DNA of 9,632 nucleotides. It comes from Thermoplasmatota archaeon. Lineage in GTDB: Bacteria; Pseudomonadota; Gammaproteobacteria; Burkholderiales; Thiobacillaceae. Positions 1-6,886 of the stretch are shown in pieces (positions within the stretch are counted from its first letter, which is position 1; each line of letters opens with the position of its first letter). Location: NCBI GenBank assembly GCA_023475455.1, contig JAMCVR010000046.1:15628-25259 (forward strand), written 5' to 3'. The notes under the pieces are model-generated. The model was not told the DNA's origin. It saw only the letters and a list, made by a program, of their open reading frames with translations, and did no database searches. The position numbers were made by a program, and so were the translations under genes.

Positions 1-328
1 GCGCCACCGCCCACGCCACCAGCCCTTCGGGCAGGGCGCGAAAGGCGTGGATGGCGTCGAATCGATGATTGAACGACAACCACAAAGACACCAGGAAGAA
101 TCGCAGATACATTGCCAGCGATTCGGGGCGCAGCCAGGGCACGCGCCTGAGGTTGAGGCGGTGGATGGTGTTGGGGTGGGCGGCGTCGACTGCGGCTGCG
201 CCGGGGACGTCGGCGGTGACGATGTGGATCTCCCGGCCGCCCAGGCGCTTGTACACCTCGGCCGCCCACACGGCGGTGCCGCCTTTCGTCGGTAAAAACA
301 GCTCGGTCAGAACCAGCAGACGATTCAC
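1..328 (-). CDS. GT4-type glycosyltransferase, N-terminal part (cut by window edge)
   Basis: Only the first 109 codons are visible; the rest lies left of the window. Translating the minus strand from a GTG at 328 gives a GT-B type N-terminus beginning VNRLLVLTELFLPTKGGTAV. The Gly-Gly after a short beta strand is typical of family 4 glycosyltransferases, which transfer sugars from nucleotide donors to a glycan acceptor at the cytoplasmic face of the membrane. The start is supported by an AAGGA ribosome-binding site 8 or so bases upstream, inside the last codons of the preceding glycosyltransferase gene, and by an in-frame stop just upstream. Only 4 bases separate it from that gene's stop, so the two are probably translationally coupled. 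The C-terminal donor-binding domain is not visible, so donor and acceptor cannot be named. Confidence 0.75.
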   Translation of the reverse strand, partial: MNRLLVLTELFLPTKGGTAVWAAEVYKRLGGREIHIVTADVPGAAAVDAAHPNTIHRLNLRRVPWLRPESLAMYLRFFLVSLWLSFNHRFDAIHAFRALPEGLVAWAVA

Positions 329-332
329 CCGT

Positions 333-1262
333 TCATCCTTTCAGCATCGACAGCACGTTGCGCAGGCTTTTCCAGCCAGGGCGCGCAGCCAGCGTGGGGA
401 GCACGGCGCCGACCGCCGCCATGCGCTGGCCGCGCTTGCTCAATGCGCAGCCAAGGTTGTAGCGGGCGCTGTCCATCCGCGCCATCACCCCCTGCCGGAC
501 CGCAACCGGGAAGTTTTCCGCCAGCCGCGCCAGATCGGTCAGCGTGCGCACGTTTTCGCGTTGCGCCGCCACCGGATCGCGCCGGGTGGCGCTGCCGCCA
601 TGGATGACGTAGACGCCGAGGCTTTGGCAGACCACGCCGATGCGGCGGCTTTTGGCCACCAGGCGGGTGAGGAAATGCACGTCCTCGCACACCTTGAAGC
701 CGGTGGGGTAGCCGCCCAGTTCGACAAAGCGGGCGCGCGGGACGGACAGCGTGTGCGTGTCGCCGAAATGGTCGGCGACGAAGGCGGCGAACTCGGCGGG
801 GGTTTCCATCACCACCCGCGCCGCGTCCGATGCCTTGGTCAGCATCATGCGTCCCGATTCGTGCTGCGCCATCGAGGTGCCGAGCAGGGTGCCGGCCGCG
901 TCGCGGTATTCGTAATCGCCGGTCAGGCAATCCAGCGCGGCGTCTTCGGCGATCCATTCCGCATGCAGCTTGATGCGATCGGGTGCATACCAGTCGTCGG
1001 CATCGAGAAACGCCAGCCAGTCGCCGGTGGCTGCCGCGGCGCCGGCGTTGCGCGCCACCGATACGCCGCCGTTGGGCTGCCGGATCAGGTGCACGGCGCC
1101 GCCAAACTGGCGCGCGACCTCGGCGGTGGCATCGGTCGATCCGTCGTCGACGACGATGATCTCGTGCGCCGGCCAGTTTTGCGCCTGCACCGATTCGATC
1201 GCGCGCGCCAGCGTGGCGGCGTGATTGAATGCGGGGACGATGACCGAGAAGCGCGGATTCAT
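333..1262 (-). CDS. Family 2 (GT-A) glycosyltransferase
   Basis: A 309-residue GT2 enzyme that probably transfers a sugar from a nucleotide-sugar to a growing glycan in the cytoplasm. It opens with FSVIVPAFN (5-13). The nucleotide-binding VDDGST is at 38-43, VARNAG at 69-74, the metal-binding DXD-type motif FLDADD at 85-90, and a catalytic-base-like ED pair at 193-194 within CEDVHF. The reading frame stays open 52 codons further upstream, but that extension is Arg/Pro/Ala-rich and overlaps the previous gene. ATG at 1262 puts the GT2 fold at the N-terminus and makes a 4-bp ATGA overlap with the stop of the deacetylase-like gene. A GGGG stretch about 10 bases upstream may be the ribosome-binding site. 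There are no transmembrane segments, and the length is typical of a soluble single-domain GT2. The specific sugar is unknown. Confidence 0.9.
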   Translation of the reverse strand: MNPRFSVIVPAFNHAATLARAIESVQAQNWPAHEIIVVDDGSTDATAEVARQFGGAVHLIRQPNGGVSVARNAGAAAATGDWLAFLDADDWYAPDRIKLHAEWIAEDAALDCLTGDYEYRDAAGTLLGTSMAQHESGRMMLTKASDAARVVMETPAEFAAFVADHFGDTHTLSVPRARFVELGGYPTGFKVCEDVHFLTRLVAKSRRIGVVCQSLGVYVIHGGSATRRDPVAAQRENVRTLTDLARLAENFPVAVRQGVMARMDSARYNLGCALSKRGQRMAAVGAVLPTLAARPGWKSLRNVLSMLKG

Positions 1263-2452
1263 GCGGCACGCCCCAGCAGGGCGAGCGGCAGCGCAAGACC
1301 GCTCAGTTGTGCCAGACGGCGAAAGCGCGGAATCTCGTCCAGCCGCGCACGCCAGGCGGCAAGCCGCGGCGGCAGCCGGGGTTCGATCCAGGCCGGATCG
1401 CGGCCCCGGATCGCGCATGCCAGTTCAAGCGGCGAGAGAAAACGCAGATCGGGACGGGCGCTCAGTGCTGCATTCAAGCCCGCTTCGAGCGTGGATAGGC
1501 TGGCGTCCGGCGCCTGCAGAAAATTGAAGCGATGGGTTTCGAGCAGGCACGCGCGCCCCTGCCGGGTGCGCGCCAGCAGGCCGTCCGCCAGGCGCCGCGG
1601 GGCATGGCCCAGCGCCGGCTCGAAATACGCATCACGCACCAGATAGGTTTGTCCTGAAAGGGAACGCTCACCCGTCAGCATCGTTGCATCCACGCAGCCG
1701 GGGTGGCCTGCGGCATTGCGGCAGGTGGCCCGGCGGCCCGGCGTGATGATGACCTCGACCCCGGCCTGCGCCCAGGCGGCTTCGACCGCGTCGTTCCAGA
1801 CGAAGGTGGTGGCAACCGCCACCCGCGGCACGCCGCCGAACACGGACGCATACGCCGCCGCCTCGGCGGCGGCGGCTTGCCGGACCGCTTCGGGGGCCAG
1901 CGCCTGCGAGGGCAGGCTGGACGCATCGACCCAGCGGCTTTGCAGGGGCGAGGGCAGGTCCTCGGTCGCGGCGGGCTCGGACGAGACGAGCCAGTCGCGC
2001 ACGCCGTCATCGGCCTGCGCGGCGGCCAGCACCGCGGGCGGCCAGTAGTGGCACTGGCCGTGCAGTTGCGGCGCGAACACGTTTGCCGCGATGCCGGCCT
2101 GCATCGCCGCACGCACGTCATCGAAACGGGCGTCGGCAAGGGACAGGCCGTGGTATTCGGTGCAGCCGGCGGCGGCGATGCGTGCGCCGTCCGGCACTTC
2201 CAGCACCGTGCCCAGGGTCATGAGCGCCGGCCGGCCGCTGCGGTCGCGGATGCGCTGCAGCAGCGCCGACAGGCGACGCAAAGCGTCAGCCTGTTGCAAT
2301 GGCCCGGCGCCCCAGTCGTCGCTTTCGATGACGAGTACGGGGTGACGCAGGACGGGCTCGCGCCAGCGGGCGGCGAGCGGGCGGCCGAAGGCGAGCAGAA
2401 TGCTTGCCCACAGCAGCAGCAGCATGGCAAGAGCAAGCGCCAACCCGGTCAC
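1259..2452 (-). CDS. Membrane-anchored polysaccharide deacetylase-like protein
   Basis: A 397-residue protein with one hydrophobic N-terminal segment (about 3-22), probably a membrane anchor or uncleaved signal, followed by a domain resembling the NodB/glycoside hydrolase-deacetylase superfamily. Visible motifs are ESDDWG at 43-48 (comparable to the metal-binding TFDD motif), HGQCHYW at 131-137 (comparable to the HxxxH metal ligands) and ETHRFNF at 305-311 (comparable to the late catalytic His motif). Such enzymes remove N- or O-acyl groups from polysaccharides in the periplasm, but the motifs are divergent and another hydrolase activity is possible. The start is GTG at 2452; an in-frame stop lies 7 codons upstream and no good ribosome-binding site is seen. 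ATG at 2425 is an alternative that would cut into the hydrophobic segment. It overlaps the downstream GT2 gene by 4 bp (ATGA). Its upstream neighbour is a sulfotransferase, 112 bp away across a palindrome. Confidence 0.75.
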   Translation of the reverse strand: MTGLALALAMLLLLWASILLAFGRPLAARWREPVLRHPVLVIESDDWGAGPLQQADALRRLSALLQRIRDRSGRPALMTLGTVLEVPDGARIAAAGCTEYHGLSLADARFDDVRAAMQAGIAANVFAPQLHGQCHYWPPAVLAAAQADDGVRDWLVSSEPAATEDLPSPLQSRWVDASSLPSQALAPEAVRQAAAAEAAAYASVFGGVPRVAVATTFVWNDAVEAAWAQAGVEVIITPGRRATCRNAAGHPGCVDATMLTGERSLSGQTYLVRDAYFEPALGHAPRRLADGLLARTRQGRACLLETHRFNFLQAPDASLSTLEAGLNAALSARPDLRFLSPLELACAIRGRDPAWIEPRLPPRLAAWRARLDEIPRFRRLAQLSGLALPLALLGRAA

Positions 2453-2471
2453 AGGGGGGTACCCGGGGTTT

Positions 2472-2540
2472 CGTCATTCCGGCGCAAGCCGGAATCCAGT
2501 GCCTGCGTTAGGCTGGATTCCGGCTTGCGCCGGAATGACG
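2472..2540. repeat. Perfect 28-bp inverted repeat (REP-like palindrome) inside the operon
   Basis: Arms 2472-2499 and 2513-2540 are exact reverse complements over 28 bp, with a 13-base centre that can pair further (CCT at 2502-2504 with AGG at 2510-2512). Each arm also has a smaller internal palindrome around CCGGCGCAAGCCGG. The element fills most of the 112-bp gap between the sulfotransferase stop and the deacetylase-like start, both on the minus strand. Repeats of this ATTCC-GGAAT type are dispersed in many proteobacterial intergenic regions. As RNA it would form a very stable hairpin, but no T-run follows on either strand, so mRNA stabilisation or partial attenuation is more likely than a strong intrinsic terminator. 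Confidence 0.85.
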
Positions 2541-2564
2541 GGTGACGGCTCTGCGGTGCCTGCA

Positions 2565-3509
2565 TCAATACCCCATCCTGGCGGCCACGTCCGCCACCTG
2601 CGGCAGCACGCGCTCGATCTTTTCCCGGTTGCGCCCGTCCTTCCATTTGTCCAGGCGGATTTCGGAGAAGGCGTTGTAGGGGATGTCGAGCACGTCGGCG
2701 CAGTGCGCCTGCAGGCGGGCGTCGTACGCGAGACCGCAGCCTTCGAAGACCCGGCGGAAGGCGGCGACCGGGTCGCGCAGGAAATCCTCGTAGAACACCT
2801 CGACCCATTGCCCGGACGGGATGGCCGATTTGGCGTCGAGGATGGCCTGGTTGATGGCGGCGTACTGGAACGCGGCGACGTCCTCGACCGGTGCGTCCGC
2901 ATACTTGCGCCAGCCGTCGGCCAGAAAGAAGCACCACCGATGCAGTCGCCCGTTTTCAACCGCCACCTTTGCCGGCAGGTCGTTCGACCAGGTGGCGAAC
3001 TCGTCGGGCTTGCGCCACCCCTCGATCAGCGAATTGAGGTTGTCGCCCGGGCTGCGCTTGACGAAGACGAACACGGCATCGGGAAACAGCGCGTGCAGAT
3101 AGGGCACGCACAGGCCGTTCTGGTTGTTCTTGTCGACCCAGCGATGGCGGCCGGTCCAGCTGTAGAAGTAGCGGCTGACGGTGTCGCGGTCGCGGTCGCC
3201 GGCATCCGCCGCATCCAGCGCATGGGTGTCCCAGTGCTTGTCGGCCGGCGGATGCAGCCCGGTCCAGTAATCATGGGTTTCGCGTTGCAGGCTGCCGATC
3301 TCGCGCGACTCGGACAGCGTCTTGTAGACCAGCGTGGTGCCGGCACGCGAGCAGCCGACCACGATGATCGGCCGCCGCGCCGGGGAACGCGCGAGCGTCC
3401 AGCGCGCACTGCGCACGCCACGCTGAATGCGTCGCGCGTGCCAGGCAAGCGTTTTGCTTGCCTTGATCAGGAATTCACTCAAAGGCCGGGCTTTCTGACA
3501 ATGTGGCAA
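2565..3509 (-). CDS. PAPS-dependent sulfotransferase family protein (intact copy)
   Basis: A 314-residue sulfotransferase. It would transfer sulfate from PAPS to a hydroxyl or amine, here probably on a sugar of the exopolysaccharide. The 5'-phosphosulfate loop is PIIVVGCSRAGTT at 47-59. The 3'-phosphate-binding segment is KRSPGDNLNS at 151-160, with Arg152 and Ser160 at the usual spacing of 8. No transmembrane segment or signal peptide is seen, so it is likely cytoplasmic. The start is uncertain. The longest frame begins at TTG 3509 without a clear ribosome-binding site. TTG at 3482 has AGAAAG upstream and would leave a sensible leader behind a candidate promoter. Its 5' 172 codons lie in the duplicated unit, and a truncated second copy sits at 4371-4964. 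It heads the minus-strand block containing the deacetylase-like and glycosyltransferase genes. Confidence 0.85.
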   Translation of the reverse strand: MPHCQKARPLSEFLIKASKTLAWHARRIQRGVRSARWTLARSPARRPIIVVGCSRAGTTLVYKTLSESREIGSLQRETHDYWTGLHPPADKHWDTHALDAADAGDRDRDTVSRYFYSWTGRHRWVDKNNQNGLCVPYLHALFPDAVFVFVKRSPGDNLNSLIEGWRKPDEFATWSNDLPAKVAVENGRLHRWCFFLADGWRKYADAPVEDVAAFQYAAINQAILDAKSAIPSGQWVEVFYEDFLRDPVAAFRRVFEGCGLAYDARLQAHCADVLDIPYNAFSEIRLDKWKDGRNREKIERVLPQVADVAARMGY

Positions 3510-4449
3510 ATGTTGGCGGACTCAATAAACAGGATTCGTGCCAAACCTGCAAGCCCGTTAATATCGAGCCTCGATTATCCCGCATCACACCGACACACGA
3601 CACCATGGATGGCATTTTCGGCTGGCTGGGCGAGCACGGCGCGCACCAGGACTTGATCAGGCACATGGGGCACGCAGCCCGCCTCTCGCCCGAAGGGCTG
3701 CTGCACGCGCACAGCAGCCAGCTGCTGGGGGTGGCGGCCTGCTCGCGCTTCGGCAAGGGCGAGATTCACGTTGAAAACGGGCTGGCTGCCGCGCTGACCG
3801 GGCGCCCGCGCTTTCTGGACGACGAGCTGGCCTTTATCGCCCGCGACCGGAATCCGGCGGTGGCGGTGGCGCACGGCTGGGTGCGTTTCGGCGAAAAACT
3901 GTCGACGCTGATGCACGGCAATTTCGCCTTCGCCGTGCTGGAACCGATCAAGAAAAAAGCCTTCATGGCGCTCGACCGCGTCGGCGCCGAGCGCCTGTGC
4001 TACGCCCATCGCGGCGGCCGGCTGGTGTTCGGCAGCAGCGCGCAAAGCGTGGCCGCCCACCCCGCCGTGGGGCGTGTCATCGATCCGCAGGCGATCTACG
4101 ACTATCTCTATTTCCACACCATCCCGGCGCCGCGCAGCCTGTACCAGGGCGTGCGCAAGCTGCTGCCGGGGCAATTCGCCGTCCTGAAAAATGGCCGGCT
4201 CGGCACCGGCTTTTACTGGCAGGCCGATTACACGCCGGTCGACGCCGGTTTCGACAGCCAGCGGCGCGATTTTCGCGCCGTGCTGGATCGGGCCGTGCGC
4301 GATGCGGACGCCCCCGCCACCGCCGCGTTCCTCTCCGGCGGCACCGACAGCTCGACCGTCGTCGGCGCGCTCACCGCCGCGCGCGGCGCGCCGGTCGACA
4401 CCTTTTCCATCGGCTTCGACGCCGACGGCTTCGACGAGATGGAATACGC
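2995..4449. repeat. 1455-bp tandem duplication, copy 1
   Basis: This segment recurs immediately downstream at 4450-5904 with an offset of exactly 1455 bases, and I see no differences between the copies. It carries the 5' 172 codons of the sulfotransferase (minus), the divergent intergenic region, and the first 282 or so codons of the asparagine synthetase-like gene (plus). GCG occurs at the left end (2995-2997), at the junction (4450-4452) and at the right end (5905-5907), so the breakpoint is ambiguous over 3 bases of microhomology. Confidence 0.97.
3510..3604. promoter_or_regulatory. Divergent promoter region, copy 1
   Basis: This 95-bp gap separates the starts of the sulfotransferase (minus) and the truncated asparagine synthetase (plus), and it is less GC-rich than its surroundings. 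On the minus strand a TTGCAG box (3547-3552) lies 17 bases before TTTATT (3524-3529), a weak sigma70-like pair. On the plus strand TAATAT (3559-3564) could be a -10 box, but no good -35 box is seen. A small palindrome, ATCGAG-C-CTCGAT at 3563-3575, overlaps that box and could be an operator. Only the location is solid; the boxes are inferred. Confidence 0.4.
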
Positions 4450-4492
4450 GCGAACTCGTCGGGCTTGCGCCACCCCTCGATCAGCGAATTGA
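3605..4492 (+). pseudogene. Truncated asparagine synthetase-like copy (5' fragment)
   Basis: This is the duplicated 5' part of the gene at 5060-6886. It encodes the first 283 residues identically: the degenerate glutaminase-like domain and the start of the synthetase domain with the ATP-binding SGGTDSS motif (244-250). At 4453 it then crosses into antisense sulfotransferase sequence, adds 12 unrelated residues and stops at 4492. It lacks the later conserved DEPFGNDSAVPTYF and AGDGGDEIFGG segments, so it should not be an active synthetase. It keeps its own copy of the upstream region, so it may still be transcribed and could make a short protein. Confidence 0.92.
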
Positions 4493-4964
4493 GGTTGTCG
4501 CCCGGGCTGCGCTTGACGAAGACGAACACGGCATCGGGAAACAGCGCGTGCAGATAGGGCACGCACAGGCCGTTCTGGTTGTTCTTGTCGACCCAGCGAT
4601 GGCGGCCGGTCCAGCTGTAGAAGTAGCGGCTGACGGTGTCGCGGTCGCGGTCGCCGGCATCCGCCGCATCCAGCGCATGGGTGTCCCAGTGCTTGTCGGC
4701 CGGCGGATGCAGCCCGGTCCAGTAATCATGGGTTTCGCGTTGCAGGCTGCCGATCTCGCGCGACTCGGACAGCGTCTTGTAGACCAGCGTGGTGCCGGCA
4801 CGCGAGCAGCCGACCACGATGATCGGCCGCCGCGCCGGGGAACGCGCGAGCGTCCAGCGCGCACTGCGCACGCCACGCTGAATGCGTCGCGCGTGCCAGG
4901 CAAGCGTTTTGCTTGCCTTGATCAGGAATTCACTCAAAGGCCGGGCTTTCTGACAATGTGGCAA
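4371..4964 (-). pseudogene. Truncated sulfotransferase copy (5' fragment)
   Basis: From the TTG at 4964, the first 172 residues match the intact sulfotransferase exactly and include both PAPS-binding segments (47-59 and 151-160). At the duplication junction near 4450 the frame enters antisense asparagine synthetase sequence, adds 25 residues dominated by Arg, and stops at 4371. The C-terminal half needed for a complete fold and acceptor binding is gone, so activity is unlikely. Its 3' end overlaps the truncated asparagine synthetase copy on the opposite strand. Confidence 0.92.
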
Positions 4965-5904
4965 ATGTTGGCGGACTCAATAAACAGGATTCGTGCCAAA
5001 CCTGCAAGCCCGTTAATATCGAGCCTCGATTATCCCGCATCACACCGACACACGACACCATGGATGGCATTTTCGGCTGGCTGGGCGAGCACGGCGCGCA
5101 CCAGGACTTGATCAGGCACATGGGGCACGCAGCCCGCCTCTCGCCCGAAGGGCTGCTGCACGCGCACAGCAGCCAGCTGCTGGGGGTGGCGGCCTGCTCG
5201 CGCTTCGGCAAGGGCGAGATTCACGTTGAAAACGGGCTGGCTGCCGCGCTGACCGGGCGCCCGCGCTTTCTGGACGACGAGCTGGCCTTTATCGCCCGCG
5301 ACCGGAATCCGGCGGTGGCGGTGGCGCACGGCTGGGTGCGTTTCGGCGAAAAACTGTCGACGCTGATGCACGGCAATTTCGCCTTCGCCGTGCTGGAACC
5401 GATCAAGAAAAAAGCCTTCATGGCGCTCGACCGCGTCGGCGCCGAGCGCCTGTGCTACGCCCATCGCGGCGGCCGGCTGGTGTTCGGCAGCAGCGCGCAA
5501 AGCGTGGCCGCCCACCCCGCCGTGGGGCGTGTCATCGATCCGCAGGCGATCTACGACTATCTCTATTTCCACACCATCCCGGCGCCGCGCAGCCTGTACC
5601 AGGGCGTGCGCAAGCTGCTGCCGGGGCAATTCGCCGTCCTGAAAAATGGCCGGCTCGGCACCGGCTTTTACTGGCAGGCCGATTACACGCCGGTCGACGC
5701 CGGTTTCGACAGCCAGCGGCGCGATTTTCGCGCCGTGCTGGATCGGGCCGTGCGCGATGCGGACGCCCCCGCCACCGCCGCGTTCCTCTCCGGCGGCACC
5801 GACAGCTCGACCGTCGTCGGCGCGCTCACCGCCGCGCGCGGCGCGCCGGTCGACACCTTTTCCATCGGCTTCGACGCCGACGGCTTCGACGAGATGGAAT
5901 ACGC
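4450..5904. repeat. 1455-bp tandem duplication, copy 2
   Basis: The second direct copy of 2995-4449, directly abutting the first with no spacer, and followed at 5905 by the rest of the intact asparagine synthetase-like gene. There is no transposase, target-site duplication or inverted repeat at its ends, only the GCG microhomology. This fits replication slippage or illegitimate recombination, or an unmerged assembly overlap. Confidence 0.97.
4965..5059. promoter_or_regulatory. Divergent promoter region, copy 2
   Basis: Identical to 3510-3604, including the weak minus-strand boxes (now 5002-5007 and 4979-4984) and the small ATCGAG/CTCGAT palindrome (5018-5030). In this copy the plus-strand side serves the intact asparagine synthetase-like gene, while the minus-strand side serves only the truncated sulfotransferase. 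No clear Shine-Dalgarno sequence precedes the ATG at 5060, so translation initiation may be weak. Confidence 0.4.
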
Positions 5905-6886
5905 GCGCTGCGCCGCCGAACGCTTCAAGTGCCACAGTCACGAGTATTACCTGAAGCCGGCCGACATCGTGACCGCGATTCCCGTCATCGCGCGCGAATA
6001 CGACGAGCCCTTCGGCAACGATTCGGCGGTGCCGACTTACTTCTGCGCCAGGGCCGCGCGCGAGGGAGGTTTCGAACACATGCTTGCCGGCGACGGCGGC
6101 GACGAGATCTTCGGCGGCAACGCGCGCTACGCCAAGCAGCGGCTGTTCGAGGCCTATGCCCACCTGCCGGCGCTGCTGCGGCGCGGCGTGATCGAACCGA
6201 TCGCGCGCCTGCCGGGTCTCTCCGACCGCTTTCCGTTATCCAAGCTGAAGAGCTACGTCGCCCAGGCCGGGGTCGGGCTGCCGCTGCGGCTGGAAAGCTA
6301 CAACTTCCTGCACCGCACCCCCCTCGACCGGATTTTTGCTGCGGATTTCATCCATGCCGTCGATCCGTCGTCGGCCGATGCCGCTTTGACCGAAGTCTAC
6401 GAGCGCACCGCGTCGGACCATTACATCAACCGCATGATGCACCTGGACCTGAAATTCACCCTGGCCGACAACGACCTGCGCAAGGTGGGCACCATGACCG
6501 AGGCGGCGGGCATCGAGGTGCATTACCCGCTGCTCGACGACCGCATGGTGGCGTTCGCCAACCGCCTGCCGGTGGACTACAAGGTGCGCGGGCAAAAACT
6601 GCGCTGGTTCTTCAAGGAAGCGCTCGTCGACCTGCTGCCGGAAAAGATCATCAACAAGAGCAAGCACGGTTTCGGCCTGCCGTTCGGCGTGTGGAGCAAC
6701 CGGTACGCCCCGCTCGGCGAGCTGGTCGGCGACAGCCTGTCGGATTTCAGGCGGCGCGGCTGGATCCAGCCGGCGTATCTCGACCACATGCTCGCGATGC
6801 AGCGCGGCCCGCACGCCAGCTACTACGGCGTGATGATCTGGGTGACGATGATGCTGGAGCGGTGGCTGCAGGAAAACGGGGACTGA
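5060..6886 (+). CDS. Asparagine synthetase-like amidotransferase lacking the Cys nucleophile (intact copy)
   Basis: A 608-residue two-domain protein with AsnB-like architecture. The C-terminal synthetase domain is well kept: SGGTDSS PP-loop at 244-250 for ATP, DEPFGNDSAVPTYF at 315-328 and AGDGGDEIFGG at 343-353. It should therefore activate a carboxylate as an acyl-adenylate. The N-terminal glutaminase domain is degenerate. Residue 2 is Asp (MDGIFG) where class II amidotransferases have the catalytic Cys, and the usual RGPD and NGEIYN motifs are not seen. Ammonia release from glutamine is therefore unlikely; free ammonia or another amine may be the nucleophile, as in beta-lactam synthetase-like relatives. 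ATG 5060 was chosen because it matches the family N-terminus; the frame stays open to GTG 4958, but that extension looks unrelated. AsnB homologues are common in exosortase A-associated glycan clusters, so amidation of a sugar acid or amino-sugar is plausible. The substrate is unknown. Confidence 0.85.
   Translation: MDGIFGWLGEHGAHQDLIRHMGHAARLSPEGLLHAHSSQLLGVAACSRFGKGEIHVENGLAAALTGRPRFLDDELAFIARDRNPAVAVAHGWVRFGEKLSTLMHGNFAFAVLEPIKKKAFMALDRVGAERLCYAHRGGRLVFGSSAQSVAAHPAVGRVIDPQAIYDYLYFHTIPAPRSLYQGVRKLLPGQFAVLKNGRLGTGFYWQADYTPVDAGFDSQRRDFRAVLDRAVRDADAPATAAFLSGGTDSSTVVGALTAARGAPVDTFSIGFDADGFDEMEYARCAAERFKCHSHEYYLKPADIVTAIPVIAREYDEPFGNDSAVPTYFCARAAREGGFEHMLAGDGGDEIFGGNARYAKQRLFEAYAHLPALLRRGVIEPIARLPGLSDRFPLSKLKSYVAQAGVGLPLRLESYNFLHRTPLDRIFAADFIHAVDPSSADAALTEVYERTASDHYINRMMHLDLKFTLADNDLRKVGTMTEAAGIEVHYPLLDDRMVAFANRLPVDYKVRGQKLRWFFKEALVDLLPEKIINKSKHGFGLPFGVWSNRYAPLGELVGDSLSDFRRRGWIQPAYLDHMLAMQRGPHASYYGVMIWVTMMLERWLQENGD

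Noticed and set aside
69..1646. Long plus-strand open frame (525 codons) antisense to the glycosyltransferase genes
   Set aside because: The opposite strand encodes clear GT2 and deacetylase-like proteins with conserved motifs. The antisense product is Arg/Ala/His-rich low-complexity sequence typical of shadow frames in GC-rich DNA.
1703..3656. Plus-strand frames antisense to the deacetylase-like and sulfotransferase genes
   Set aside because: No recognisable domain, they run through the palindrome at 2472-2540, and they mirror genes with strong motifs.
4958..5059. 34-codon N-terminal extension of the asparagine synthetase from GTG 4958
   Set aside because: The family N-terminus starts at the MDGIFG Met (5060). 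The extension lies over the divergent promoter region and the sulfotransferase start.
4191..5111. Plus-strand frame crossing the duplication junction
   Set aside because: It joins an off-frame asparagine synthetase reading to an antisense sulfotransferase reading; neither half is a real protein.
2995..5907. Insertion sequence or composite transposon as the cause of the duplication
   Set aside because: No transposase, no terminal inverted repeats and no target-site duplication at the borders; only 3 bp of microhomology.
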